Positions 1 through 7,494 of a stretch of 64,000 nucleotides of DNA are shown piece by piece. The stretch spans positions 1 to 64,000 of the forward strand of contig NZ_LTBC01000008.1 in the NCBI RefSeq assembly GCF_001594015.1, given 5' to 3'. Position numbers and translations under genes: made by a program. The DNA is from Moorella mulderi DSM 14980. GTDB lineage: Bacteria > Bacillota > DSM-521 > Neomoorellales > Neomoorellaceae. Each line of letters starts with the position of its first letter. The first letter of the stretch is position 1. The notes under the pieces are model-generated. The model worked only from the letters and a program-made list of their open reading frames with translations, did not search any database and was not told the origin of the DNA.

Positions 1-616
1 GCTGCCACCGGCCGGTGCTGATGGCCAGATCTTTACGCAAGGCAGTGAGGTCCTCACCGCTTAAGTACCGGTCAATAGCCAGCGCCGCCCGGAGGTTCCG
101 CATTAGCTGGCGGTTCTCTTTCTTCATCCCGGCCACCGGCAGCAGGACTCCTTGTTGCCAGAAGGATTGAAGGATGGCGCGAATGCCCCGGTGGGTCTGG
201 GGGAACAGGACGCAAAGCCTGGGAGTGTCCAGAATGGCATCCTGGGCATAGGCCTCTTCCACCAGGCGGGCCAGGCGGCCCCTCTGCAGAGCCACCGTCC
301 CAAACTCGGCCATCAACTCGATGTCTTCCTCGGCCACCACCGTTAGACTGATTAGCTTCTCCGGCTGGTTGGCCCGGGAACGCTTCTGGTGGTTCTCCCG
401 GCCGGAGATGGCCGGAAAAACAATCTGGCCTGGCGTCCGGGTTAACAGATTTCGCTCCAGGTACTCCAAAACGTCTCGCGCCGCCAGGACGGCCTCTTCC
501 AGGGGTACTTCTCTCCTCGTCCTGATCTCGCTGACCAGGTAGTTGAAAAGGCCCTTGGCCTCCAGGGAGGCCGCCTGGGTAAGAATACGCCGGCGGAAAA
601 AGGCGGGGCGACCCAC
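1..616 (-). CDS. DUF1670-family protein, 3' end outside window
   Basis: Reading the minus strand from a GTG at 616 (directly after an in-frame TAA) gives an uninterrupted frame to the window edge. It begins VGRPAFFRRR and includes LTRTPGQIVFPAI and DRYLSGEDLTALRKD. I recognise this as the N-terminal part of the DUF1670 type that recurs in Moorella-like genomes; the C-terminal half of a related protein lies, broken, at 58256-58698. The function is unknown. Its multicopy habit and the inverted repeat upstream suggest a link to mobile DNA, which is an inference. The longer frame starting at 662 is out of register and has low-complexity composition, so I treat it as a shadow. Confidence 0.6.
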   Translation of the reverse strand, partial: MGRPAFFRRRILTQAASLEAKGLFNYLVSEIRTRREVPLEEAVLAARDVLEYLERNLLTRTPGQIVFPAISGRENHQKRSRANQPEKLISLTVVAEEDIELMAEFGTVALQRGRLARLVEEAYAQDAILDTPRLCVLFPQTHRGIRAILQSFWQQGVLLPVAGMKKENRQLMRNLRAALAIDRYLSGEDLTALRKDLAISTGRWQ

Positions 617-722
617 GGCTTAAACCCTCGCTTGTCCAGGTTTTTCCTAAAGGGTTCGCCATGCCGGCTTTTTTTCCTGCTGGCCAGGAGCCTAATCTAA
701 GCCGGGTAAGTATTGCCAGGTT

Positions 723-802
723 CCGCCCTCCAGGTCAGGGGTGGCAAGGACAATTATACCGATAGGTCGGGAACCATAACTCATCCCTGACCTGGAGGGC
801 GG
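723..802. repeat. 18-bp perfect inverted repeat, 44-nt spacer
   Basis: The arms at 723-740 and 785-802 are exact reverse complements (CCGCCCTCCAGGTCAGGG on the left). They lie about 110 bp upstream of the DUF1670 start. No T tract follows either arm, so this is not a plain terminator. It could be an operator, an RNA hairpin or a recombination site. Confidence 0.7.
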
Positions 803-827
803 GTGATAATATCTTATCTCTTACCCC

Positions 828-852
828 GCTGGCTGCCGCCGCTCCAGCCAGC
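828..852 (-). terminator. Hairpin downstream of the sugar operon
   Basis: An 8-bp stem (828-835 with 845-852) lies about 65 bp past the ROK kinase stop in the direction of transcription. It lacks a clear T run, so it may mark the end of the transcript without being a classical intrinsic terminator. Confidence 0.3.
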
Positions 853-918
853 AGGGTAGGACTTGATTAAGGCAATGTTGACCGTGGTTCTTCTTGCCAG
901 GGAAAGGGAGATGAGGGG

Positions 919-1920
919 TTATAGAAGATAAGGTAAGAAAGCTGCTCCCATTACACTACTATAACTACCAAACTTTGATGGAACTACTTTTACTTTTTCC
1001 CTTTGCGATCGCATTACCCTAATAGTTAAATTCTCCCTTAAGGGTTTAAATAAAAGCTCTCCTGCTTTGGCCACACCGCCACCAATAACAATTATTTCCG
1101 GATTTAAGATATTCACCAGGCTTGCCAGGGCTACACCAATATATCTACCTGATTGGTAGACTACTTCCCCAGCAAGTGGATCGCCGTTGGCAGCAGCCCG
1201 ATAAACTATCTCTCCTGTTACTTTGTCAAGCTCACCTTCTACCATTTGTATAATAGCTGAAGTCTCCCCCCTTCGTATACGCTCAGCTGCCCTTCTTGCC
1301 GTTGCCGGACCAGAGGCCACGGCCTCAACGCAACCCCGGCTGCCGCAGTTGCACTCTGGCCCGTCAATTTCGACAATAATGTGTCCTATTTCACCCGCAG
1401 CAAAATTGGCACCGCGGTAGATTTGCCCTCCCAGAATAAGGCCGCCGCCTATTCCTGTACTAACAGTAACATACACCATATCCTTACTTCCTGCACCGGC
1501 ACCCAAACGGTGTTCCGCTATAGCCGCGGTATTGGCATCATTCTCTACATATACTGGTAACTTAAACCTATCCTCCAGGATTGATTTCAGAGGGGCGTTA
1601 TCCCAGCCCAGGTTAGTACCCTGGACCAGGACGCCATTTTCCGGATCTACCGGTCCGGCGCAGCTAACACCTATACCTATTATATCTCTACCGAGATCCA
1701 GTCCTGCTGATACTTCGTGAGCACTTTGGGTTATTTGCTCGATTATTCTATCCTTGCCCTCAGTTACAGCGGTAGAATACCGAGTAGTCCTCACAATATT
1801 TCCATGGGAGTTTACCAGAGCTGTTAATATTTTGGTACCTCCCATATCAATGCCGATAGTAAATCTAGCGTTGTTCCCTGCCAACATACTATCTTTACCT
1901 TTCACCTTTATGCCCACCAC
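919..1920 (-). CDS. ROK-family sugar kinase (glucokinase-like)
   Basis: ROK kinases phosphorylate hexoses with ATP in the cytoplasm. The 333-residue frame has the phosphate-binding segment GIDMGGTKI near residue 23, a sugar-binding and catalytic stretch ending in VENDAN, GTGIGGGL, and the ROK zinc motif CNCGSRGCVEA. The length is normal for a glucokinase-type ROK protein. No N-terminal DNA-binding domain is present, so it should be an enzyme and not a repressor. It overlaps the upstream gene by 13 bp and is the last gene of the sugar operon, fitting a final step that delivers hexose phosphate. The GTG at 1920 is the longest start; the ATG at 1887, preceded by AAAGG, is an alternative. Confidence 0.88.
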   Translation of the reverse strand: MVGIKVKGKDSMLAGNNARFTIGIDMGGTKILTALVNSHGNIVRTTRYSTAVTEGKDRIIEQITQSAHEVSAGLDLGRDIIGIGVSCAGPVDPENGVLVQGTNLGWDNAPLKSILEDRFKLPVYVENDANTAAIAEHRLGAGAGSKDMVYVTVSTGIGGGLILGGQIYRGANFAAGEIGHIIVEIDGPECNCGSRGCVEAVASGPATARRAAERIRRGETSAIIQMVEGELDKVTGEIVYRAAANGDPLAGEVVYQSGRYIGVALASLVNILNPEIIVIGGGVAKAGELLFKPLRENLTIRVMRSQREKVKVVPSKFGSYSSVMGAAFLPYLL

Positions 1921-2879
1921 ATCTCACCGGCAGGCTCGCGGAACAGGCAAGCTTTGAGGCAGCTTACTGCTTTAGAAAAGCCTTCTTGGGAAGATGCCAG
2001 GCAATCTTCATGTTCGATACTTAGAACATAATCATAGCCAACCACCCTTAAGGTGCTAATAATGTTTTTCCATACTGCCTCGCTTAGCCCATAGCCTACA
2101 CTCCTAAAGGTCCAAGAACGCTCTGCTACCTGGTGATAGGGTTTAGTATCTAAAACACCATTTACCTTAATATTACTCGTATCAAGGTAAGTATCCTTGG
2201 CGTGTACATGGAAAATGGCGTTTTCTTTGCCCAACACCTTAACTGCTTCAACTGGATCGATACCCTGCCACACTAAATGACTTGGGTCAAAATTAGCTCC
2301 TATTTCTGGTCCAACCAGGTTCCTTAATTTCAATAAAGTTTCCGGGTTATAGACCATAAATCCGGGATGCATTTCAAAAGCGATTTTACGTACTTTATGC
2401 CTGGCAGCAAAGGCCACCTCTTCTTTCCAGTAAGGAACAAGTTTGGTATCCCATTGCCAGTTTAAAACTTCCAGGTAGTCAGGTGGCCAGGCACAGGTAA
2501 CCCAATTGGGATGCAAGGAATTATCCGAGTCACCCGGGCAGCCGGAGAAAACATTAATGCATTCTACACCCAACTTTTCAGCCAGCAGGACCGTCTTGCG
2601 CCAGGTTTCATGAAACCTGCGCGCAACCTCCTTTTGCGGGTGTAAGGGGTTGCCGTGGCAACTTAAGGCGCTTATAAATAATTCTCTTTCCTCAAGAGCC
2701 TTAGTAAAAGCGTTTAGCTTACTAGCATCTGTAAGTAGCTCTTCAGGATTACAGTGAGCGTTGCCGGGATAATTACCAGTACCCAATTCCACAGCTTCCA
2801 AGCCATAACTTTTTACAATATCCAGTGTCTCCTCAAACGGTTTACTCTGAAAAAGGACAGTCAATACCCCTAACTTCAA
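1908..2879 (-). CDS. Sugar phosphate isomerase/epimerase-like TIM-barrel enzyme
   Basis: This is an AP-endonuclease-2-fold TIM-barrel protein of 323 residues. Candidate metal ligands are spread as in the family: the Glu in IAFEMHPGF, the Asp/His in NFDPSHLVW, the His in FHVHAKD and the Glu in SIEHED. Relatives catalyse isomerisation, epimerisation, or beta-elimination and hydration on keto sugars (IolE, and the lyase subunits of C-glycoside and levoglucosan pathways). I chose the TTG at 2879 because a GGGAGG ribosome site sits just before it; the longer GTG start at 2900 overlaps the previous stop and has no such site. It lies between the Gfo/Idh/MocA gene and the ROK kinase. The substrate cannot be read from sequence. 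Confidence 0.82.
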   Translation of the reverse strand: MKLGVLTVLFQSKPFEETLDIVKSYGLEAVELGTGNYPGNAHCNPEELLTDASKLNAFTKALEERELFISALSCHGNPLHPQKEVARRFHETWRKTVLLAEKLGVECINVFSGCPGDSDNSLHPNWVTCAWPPDYLEVLNWQWDTKLVPYWKEEVAFAARHKVRKIAFEMHPGFMVYNPETLLKLRNLVGPEIGANFDPSHLVWQGIDPVEAVKVLGKENAIFHVHAKDTYLDTSNIKVNGVLDTKPYHQVAERSWTFRSVGYGLSEAVWKNIISTLRVVGYDYVLSIEHEDCLASSQEGFSKAVSCLKACLFREPAGEMWWA

Positions 2880-2899
2880 ATTACTCCCTCCCAGGAACA

Positions 2900-4066
2900 C
2901 TAAAAGTTGTTATTTACTTTCACCCATTTCTGGGTGGCATTGCTTTCTAAAATAGCTTCAATAATGCACATAGCCGCATGCCCATCGGCAAAGGTGGCAA
3001 AGTTGGTGGTATCTGCCAGCGGGTCTTTCCCTTCTAAAATAAAGCTATAAAAATTATGCATCATATTCTTTAAACCATCAGGCCACCCTTCGTTATGGCC
3101 ACCGGGATGATGGATATATTTTTTTGCTTCCGGTAAAAGTAAGGCAGGGTCGGCCATAAGGATCTCGTTGGGCCGTTCGCGGTGGCCAATCCAGAGGTGC
3201 TCAGGTTCCTCCTGGTTCCAGAAGGCTGACGATTTACTGCAATCGATTTCAAAACTAAGCCTATTTTTCCTCCCTGCACTTACCTGGGAAACGGTAAAGA
3301 CCCCCCTGGCGCCACCACTAAAACGCAAGAGTACGGTCGCATAATCCTCTGTTTTTATAGGTACTTCCTCATACTGCCCTGCCTGTAATTCCTGAACCCC
3401 AAAAGTTACTACCCCTTGCTTGGGCCTTTTTCTTACAGGAATTACCGTGGCCAGGTCGGCAAATACCTCAGTAATACGCTGTCCGATTACGTGCTGTACG
3501 GTGTCACACCAGTGAGACCCGATATCGGCCACCGCCCGGGAACTGCCCCCGACTTCCGGTTCAAGGCGCCAGTTGTAATCTGTATCATAGAGTAACCAAT
3601 CCTGCAGGTAGCTGCCGTGAACCAGGTTAACTGTTCCTAAAGTACCCTCTCTGATCATTGCCCTTAGTTGTTGCACTAGAGGATACTGCCGGTAGTTAAA
3701 GTTAACGCCATGAACTACTTTATGTTCTCGTGCTAATTGTAGGAGTTCGGCAGACTCGCTGCTGGTCATGGCCAGGGGTTTCTCAGATAAGACATGTTTA
3801 CCGGCCATGATGATATCTTTGTTAATCTTATAATGTAAATGGTTGGGTGTGCAGTTATGCACAACCTTTATGTCTAGGTCTGCCAGCATTTCTCGATAAT
3901 CGCCGTAGGCTTTGGCAATGCCTAGTTCAGCCGCCTTTTTTTCGGCCAGTTCCTGGTTTGCTTCTGCCAGGGCTACGACTTCGACAATACCCAAACGGCG
4001 CACAGCTTCAATATGCGCTGGCCCAACAAAACCGGTACCTATAACTCCAACTTTAATTTTTTGCAT
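2900..4066 (-). CDS. Gfo/Idh/MocA-family NAD(P)-dependent sugar dehydrogenase
   Basis: The 388-residue protein opens with the Rossmann motif VGVIGTGFVGPAHIE and carries the family signature HVLSEKPLAMT, with a C-terminal Gfo/Idh/MocA alpha-beta domain (for example DIGSHWCDTVQHVIG, containing the catalytic Asp/His region). Members oxidise or reduce hydroxyls of sugars and cyclitols using a nicotinamide cofactor. The ATG at 4066 follows GGAGGGGG with good spacing, so it is preferred over the TTG at 4081. It is followed closely by a TIM-barrel enzyme. Together with the IolE-like protein at 13376 this pairing recalls levoglucosan (LgdA/LgdB) or C-glycoside (DgpA/DgpBC) pathways, where such a dehydrogenase makes a 3-keto sugar. 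The substrate is inferred, not shown. Confidence 0.87.
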   Translation of the reverse strand: MQKIKVGVIGTGFVGPAHIEAVRRLGIVEVVALAEANQELAEKKAAELGIAKAYGDYREMLADLDIKVVHNCTPNHLHYKINKDIIMAGKHVLSEKPLAMTSSESAELLQLAREHKVVHGVNFNYRQYPLVQQLRAMIREGTLGTVNLVHGSYLQDWLLYDTDYNWRLEPEVGGSSRAVADIGSHWCDTVQHVIGQRITEVFADLATVIPVRKRPKQGVVTFGVQELQAGQYEEVPIKTEDYATVLLRFSGGARGVFTVSQVSAGRKNRLSFEIDCSKSSAFWNQEEPEHLWIGHRERPNEILMADPALLLPEAKKYIHHPGGHNEGWPDGLKNMMHNFYSFILEGKDPLADTTNFATFADGHAAMCIIEAILESNATQKWVKVNNNF

Positions 4067-4082
4067 GTTTTCCCCCTCCAAC

Positions 4083-4910
4083 TTATAGAAAACCTTCCCG
4101 CTTTAAAAGACTTAACAGCTGTTTAGCCACATCCTTTGGTGGTCCTTCTAAACGGTCTGTAGCCCGCTTGGAAATCCCGCCCGAAAGTATCTGCTTTATT
4201 CGATCACTTGAACTAAGATTACTGTCGGGGGTAAAAATCTTCTTTGGCCTTGGGGTTGGCATCTGAAGCTTGATACGTTCAGAGCTAGAACGTTTCACCA
4301 TTGGTTTAAATTCTTTCACTTGTAACTTGGCAGCACGGATTATTTCAGGTAAAGAAGAATACTTAATAGTGCCCATAGTACGATCACACATAACTAAAGC
4401 AGGTAAATTAAATACAACCTTCTGACGGCGACCGCGACCTAGTGTCCGGACTGCTATACATTTTCCATCCTTAAAAGATGGTTCAATGGAGACCGCCGCT
4501 GTTATTAGTGTTAAGCCAATGAAATTGGCAATAGCCTGCCCGGTACCATCTCCTCCAGCCCCGTGTTGGCCCGTCAATATCAAATTAAATTTATCTTTTT
4601 GTAGAGCTTCGGTAACCATTTGAGCACTTGTTAATGCATCTAAATCATCATCAACTTGTATCATTGTCGCTTCATCTGCACCCACAGCCATAATGTGGCG
4701 CAGGGTGTAAATATTTTTACCTAGGTAATATAAGCTTATCGTCGTTCCAGGTACTTGTTCTTTTATAGAAACAGCTGTTCTCATGGCTGCAAGATCTGAG
4801 ACATCTGTAAATGTAGTTACATTAACATCACTCAAATTTCTATTATCATCAGCAAAAATTGGAGACCCTACAGGAACTATTTGTTCTCGAGTTAAAACGG
4901 CAATTCTCAC
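4083..4910 (-). CDS. fixA: Electron transfer flavoprotein beta subunit (FixA/EtfB)
   Basis: The 275-residue protein matches FixA/EtfB: an N-terminal Rossmann-like region, ILTGQHGAGGDGTGQ in the nucleotide-binding part, RTLGRGRRQKV, and the C-terminal recognition segment. EtfB pairs with EtfA (6509-7477) to bind FAD and nucleotide and pass electrons. In FixABCX complexes the module couples NADH oxidation to reduction of ferredoxin and quinone by flavin-based bifurcation. Here it sits downstream of fixX inside a sugar-catabolic operon, an unusual setting. The GTG start at 4910 has AAAGGG upstream. Confidence 0.9.
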   Translation of the reverse strand: MRIAVLTREQIVPVGSPIFADDNRNLSDVNVTTFTDVSDLAAMRTAVSIKEQVPGTTISLYYLGKNIYTLRHIMAVGADEATMIQVDDDLDALTSAQMVTEALQKDKFNLILTGQHGAGGDGTGQAIANFIGLTLITAAVSIEPSFKDGKCIAVRTLGRGRRQKVVFNLPALVMCDRTMGTIKYSSLPEIIRAAKLQVKEFKPMVKRSSSERIKLQMPTPRPKKIFTPDSNLSSSDRIKQILSGGISKRATDRLEGPPKDVAKQLLSLLKREGFL

Positions 4911-4937
4911 TTCTTGTCGCCCTTTCGCTAAACTTCT

Positions 4938-5207
4938 TTATCCTAGACGGAAACGAACACCAAAGCCGCCTCGAGGATAATTCCAGGTTATGGCTCCTGA
5001 TTTACAAGAGATACGACACGCACCACATTCCAAACAACCATCGGCAACAAATTGAATACCTTCAGCCTCCATAGTATAACGTTGTGCCGGACAAACATAA
5101 AGGCATTCTTTACTGGAACATGATTGGCAGATAGATTTATTAACCGTTATATGGGGTCTTTCATCTGAAATAAAATATACACGCATGAGCTTTTCCAGTA
5201 TATCCAT
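4938..5207 (-). CDS. fixX: FixX-type ferredoxin
   Basis: This small 89-residue iron-sulfur protein ends with the FixX hallmark GCLECGACRISC...ITWNYPRGGFGV. It carries an upstream cysteine group (CQSCSSKECLYVCPA) and a downstream group, enough for one or two cubane clusters. FixX is the partner of FixC in electron transfer. The gene begins just past the fixC stop, so the two are probably co-translated. The FixC-FixX pair implies that electrons go to or from a quinone or ferredoxin and not only NAD. Confidence 0.9.
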   Translation of the reverse strand: MDILEKLMRVYFISDERPHITVNKSICQSCSSKECLYVCPAQRYTMEAEGIQFVADGCLECGACRISCKSGAITWNYPRGGFGVRFRLG

Positions 5208-5210
5208 AGA

Positions 5211-6509
5211 TTACATGTACCTCCACATGTCAATACCATCTCTAATAACTTGCCACATTGATACCTTGTTTCCCACTACGCTTCTAACCATCTTTGCTAG
5301 TTTGATGCGCGGTTTGTCGTCAAAGAGAAATAGCTCTTTTGCTATCTCTTCAATAATTTGAGGGTATTCCTGTCTCAAGCGGGGGTTACCTAAAACATGA
5401 TAAACTTTCCTGTATGTTTCAAGGTTTTTACCAATAAATGATTCGTTAATTTTATCCTGGTATGCAGCCAGAGCTTTTGCTGATACGTCACCGTTCTTCA
5501 TAGCGAGTACAGCAGTATGGCCTGCAGCTTTACCAGAGGCAAGAGCATAATTCATCCCTTCAAAAGTAAAACCATTAGTAACAACAAAACCTGCAGCATC
5601 CCCTGCTACCATAACACCATTACCGTATAATTTAGGCACCATTTCTAAACCAATCTCCGGTACCATATGAGCAGAATACTCCACTAACGTTCCGCCTTCT
5701 ATAAACTTTTGTATTTGGGGTTGACCCTTAAATTCTTCTAAAAGCATACTAGGTTGCACGGCTGCTTTTTGTAATGAACCTAGATTAACAACGATTCCTA
5801 AGGATAAAGTCTTTTTGTTGGTATAAAGGAAAGCCCCACCATGCACGCAATTTAAAAAGGTCCCAATAAATTCATAGGCACTACCCTGATTTTCCTCAAG
5901 CCCAAAGCGTTCATTAATTTTTTCAATAGGTAGTAACAATACTTCTTTTATCCCTATCCCAACCTCATGGGGTGAAATGTCTTTTTTGCGCAAACCAGCT
6001 TTTTGAGCTAATAAAGAATTTACACCATCGGCACAGATAACGATATCCGCTTCCAACTCACCATCTGGCCGTTGTGTTTTTACCCCTTTCACATAACCGT
6101 CCTTAAAAATAAGATCTTCAACTAAAGTATTTGTTACTAAGGTAGCTCCCGCTTCCTCCGCCTGTTGAGCCAGCCAAAGATCAAAATTGGCCCTATTAAT
6201 GGTGCAAGAGTTATAAGGTGGATTATAAAAGTCCTCTGTCTCAAACTGAAATAAGGTTAAGGATTTAGAAGTAATCATTCCGATACCATTCTTGACAATC
6301 CATCGCTCAACGGGAGCTTTATTTTGCCAATCTGTAATCAAATCATCAAGTACTCTTCCATATAACACGCCGCCAGTTACATTCTTTTCTCCAGGGGATG
6401 TAGCACGTTCAATTAAACATACATTTAAACCCGAACGTGACATTGTCAACGCTGCAGCACTACCCGCTAATCCAGCACCAACTACAATAACATCGAAATG
6501 CTTTACCAT
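5211..6509 (-). CDS. fixC: FixC-type flavoprotein (ETF:quinone oxidoreductase-like)
   Basis: The 432-residue protein has the FAD-binding start VIVVGAGLAGSAAALTMSRSG, GGVLYGRVLDDL, and the second FAD motif GVMVAGDAAGFV. These are typical of FixC and ETF-quinone oxidoreductases, which move electrons between ETF and membrane quinone. It shares its first base region with the last base of the fixB stop and is followed by fixX at 5207. Gene order along transcription is fixB, fixC, fixX, fixA. The C-terminus (WQVIRDGIDMWRYM) is normal for FixC. Confidence 0.92.
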   Translation of the reverse strand: MVKHFDVIVVGAGLAGSAAALTMSRSGLNVCLIERATSPGEKNVTGGVLYGRVLDDLITDWQNKAPVERWIVKNGIGMITSKSLTLFQFETEDFYNPPYNSCTINRANFDLWLAQQAEEAGATLVTNTLVEDLIFKDGYVKGVKTQRPDGELEADIVICADGVNSLLAQKAGLRKKDISPHEVGIGIKEVLLLPIEKINERFGLEENQGSAYEFIGTFLNCVHGGAFLYTNKKTLSLGIVVNLGSLQKAAVQPSMLLEEFKGQPQIQKFIEGGTLVEYSAHMVPEIGLEMVPKLYGNGVMVAGDAAGFVVTNGFTFEGMNYALASGKAAGHTAVLAMKNGDVSAKALAAYQDKINESFIGKNLETYRKVYHVLGNPRLRQEYPQIIEEIAKELFLFDDKPRIKLAKMVRSVVGNKVSMWQVIRDGIDMWRYM

Positions 6510-7477
6510 CAGAGTTCTCCTCCCAATTCTTCGATTAGTGCGGGTAGTATTGTATAAGCGTCACCTACAACAGCAATATCCGCAGCTTTTAGTAAAGGAG
6601 CGTTTGGATCCTTGTTTATCCCGATAATTACCTTGGCATCTCGAATACCATTTAGATGATGGGGAGCGCCTGAAATACCTATACCAATATATATCTTGGG
6701 TGCTACCTCATGCCCGGTAAGGCCGATAAGACGGCTGTTAGGGAGAAAGCCTCGATCTACAGCAATTCGACTTCCCCCAAGGGTAGCGCCTATAAGACTT
6801 GCAAATCTTGCTGCCATTTCATATCCTTTTCGATCTCCCACGCCACCTCCAATAGCTACAATAAACTCGGCTTCAGTCAGATCAATTTCATCAGGATGGG
6901 CTTTGAATTCTCCAGTTATTTCAGGTACCGCGCCCTTTATTAAAGTCAACATCTCTCGGTATTCTACACTTTTATTTCCCGTAAAACGCTTACGACCTGT
7001 ACCACTTGGAATGACAGTTCCCAAACAAACGCTTGAAATAAGGGTGCGTATCTCATCTACTTTGCCTCCGCATGTTATGCGGTGGATATTAAAGTTGGCA
7101 TCCTTAATTGAAATTTCCCTACATGAACTGAAAAATGCTCCTCCCAAAGAGGCTGCTGCGGTAGCCAATACACTTTCCCCAAGCATAGTATGTGCTGCTA
7201 GTATAAGCCTGGCCTGTATATCTTTTGCTAACTCTGCTAATGCTAGACCTGCTAATTGCCCGCAGGGATCATCAGTAATTCCTAAGGGCAATTCCCAGCA
7301 CTCATCCAGCCCAGTGTTATTCAATTGATCTTTTAATATACTTCCACGGTGGGTGGCACCCACTAAGGTGCCACCCATTTCGTCGGCTAAACGTCTACCT
7401 TCCTTTAAAATACTTTTACTGTCTTCTGAGATGTGTCCTTCTTCTCCTTCTATAAAGGCAAGGACATTATTACTCAA
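6509..7477 (-). CDS. fixB: Electron transfer flavoprotein alpha subunit (FixB/EtfA)
   Basis: The 322-residue protein contains the EtfA FAD-binding signature in its C-terminal half: GGSRIAVDRGF, GHEVAPKIYIGIGISGA, and INKDPNAPLLKAADIAVVGD. The N-terminal half holds the smaller alpha-beta domain (NNVLAFIEGEEG). It forms the heterodimer with FixA (4083-4910). It lies directly downstream of the old-yellow-enzyme-like gene, reminiscent of trimethylamine dehydrogenase, an enzyme of that same flavoprotein family that delivers electrons to an ETF. Confidence 0.92.
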   Translation of the reverse strand: MSNNVLAFIEGEEGHISEDSKSILKEGRRLADEMGGTLVGATHRGSILKDQLNNTGLDECWELPLGITDDPCGQLAGLALAELAKDIQARLILAAHTMLGESVLATAAASLGGAFFSSCREISIKDANFNIHRITCGGKVDEIRTLISSVCLGTVIPSGTGRKRFTGNKSVEYREMLTLIKGAVPEITGEFKAHPDEIDLTEAEFIVAIGGGVGDRKGYEMAARFASLIGATLGGSRIAVDRGFLPNSRLIGLTGHEVAPKIYIGIGISGAPHHLNGIRDAKVIIGINKDPNAPLLKAADIAVVGDAYTILPALIEELGGEL

Positions 7478-7494
7478 CTCATGTTCACTCCTGT

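Noticed and set aside
72-662. 196-residue frame at the left edge
   Set aside because: Its Pro/Gly/Arg-rich composition is typical of a shadow frame. The adjacent frame from 616 gives a sensible DUF1670-like protein.
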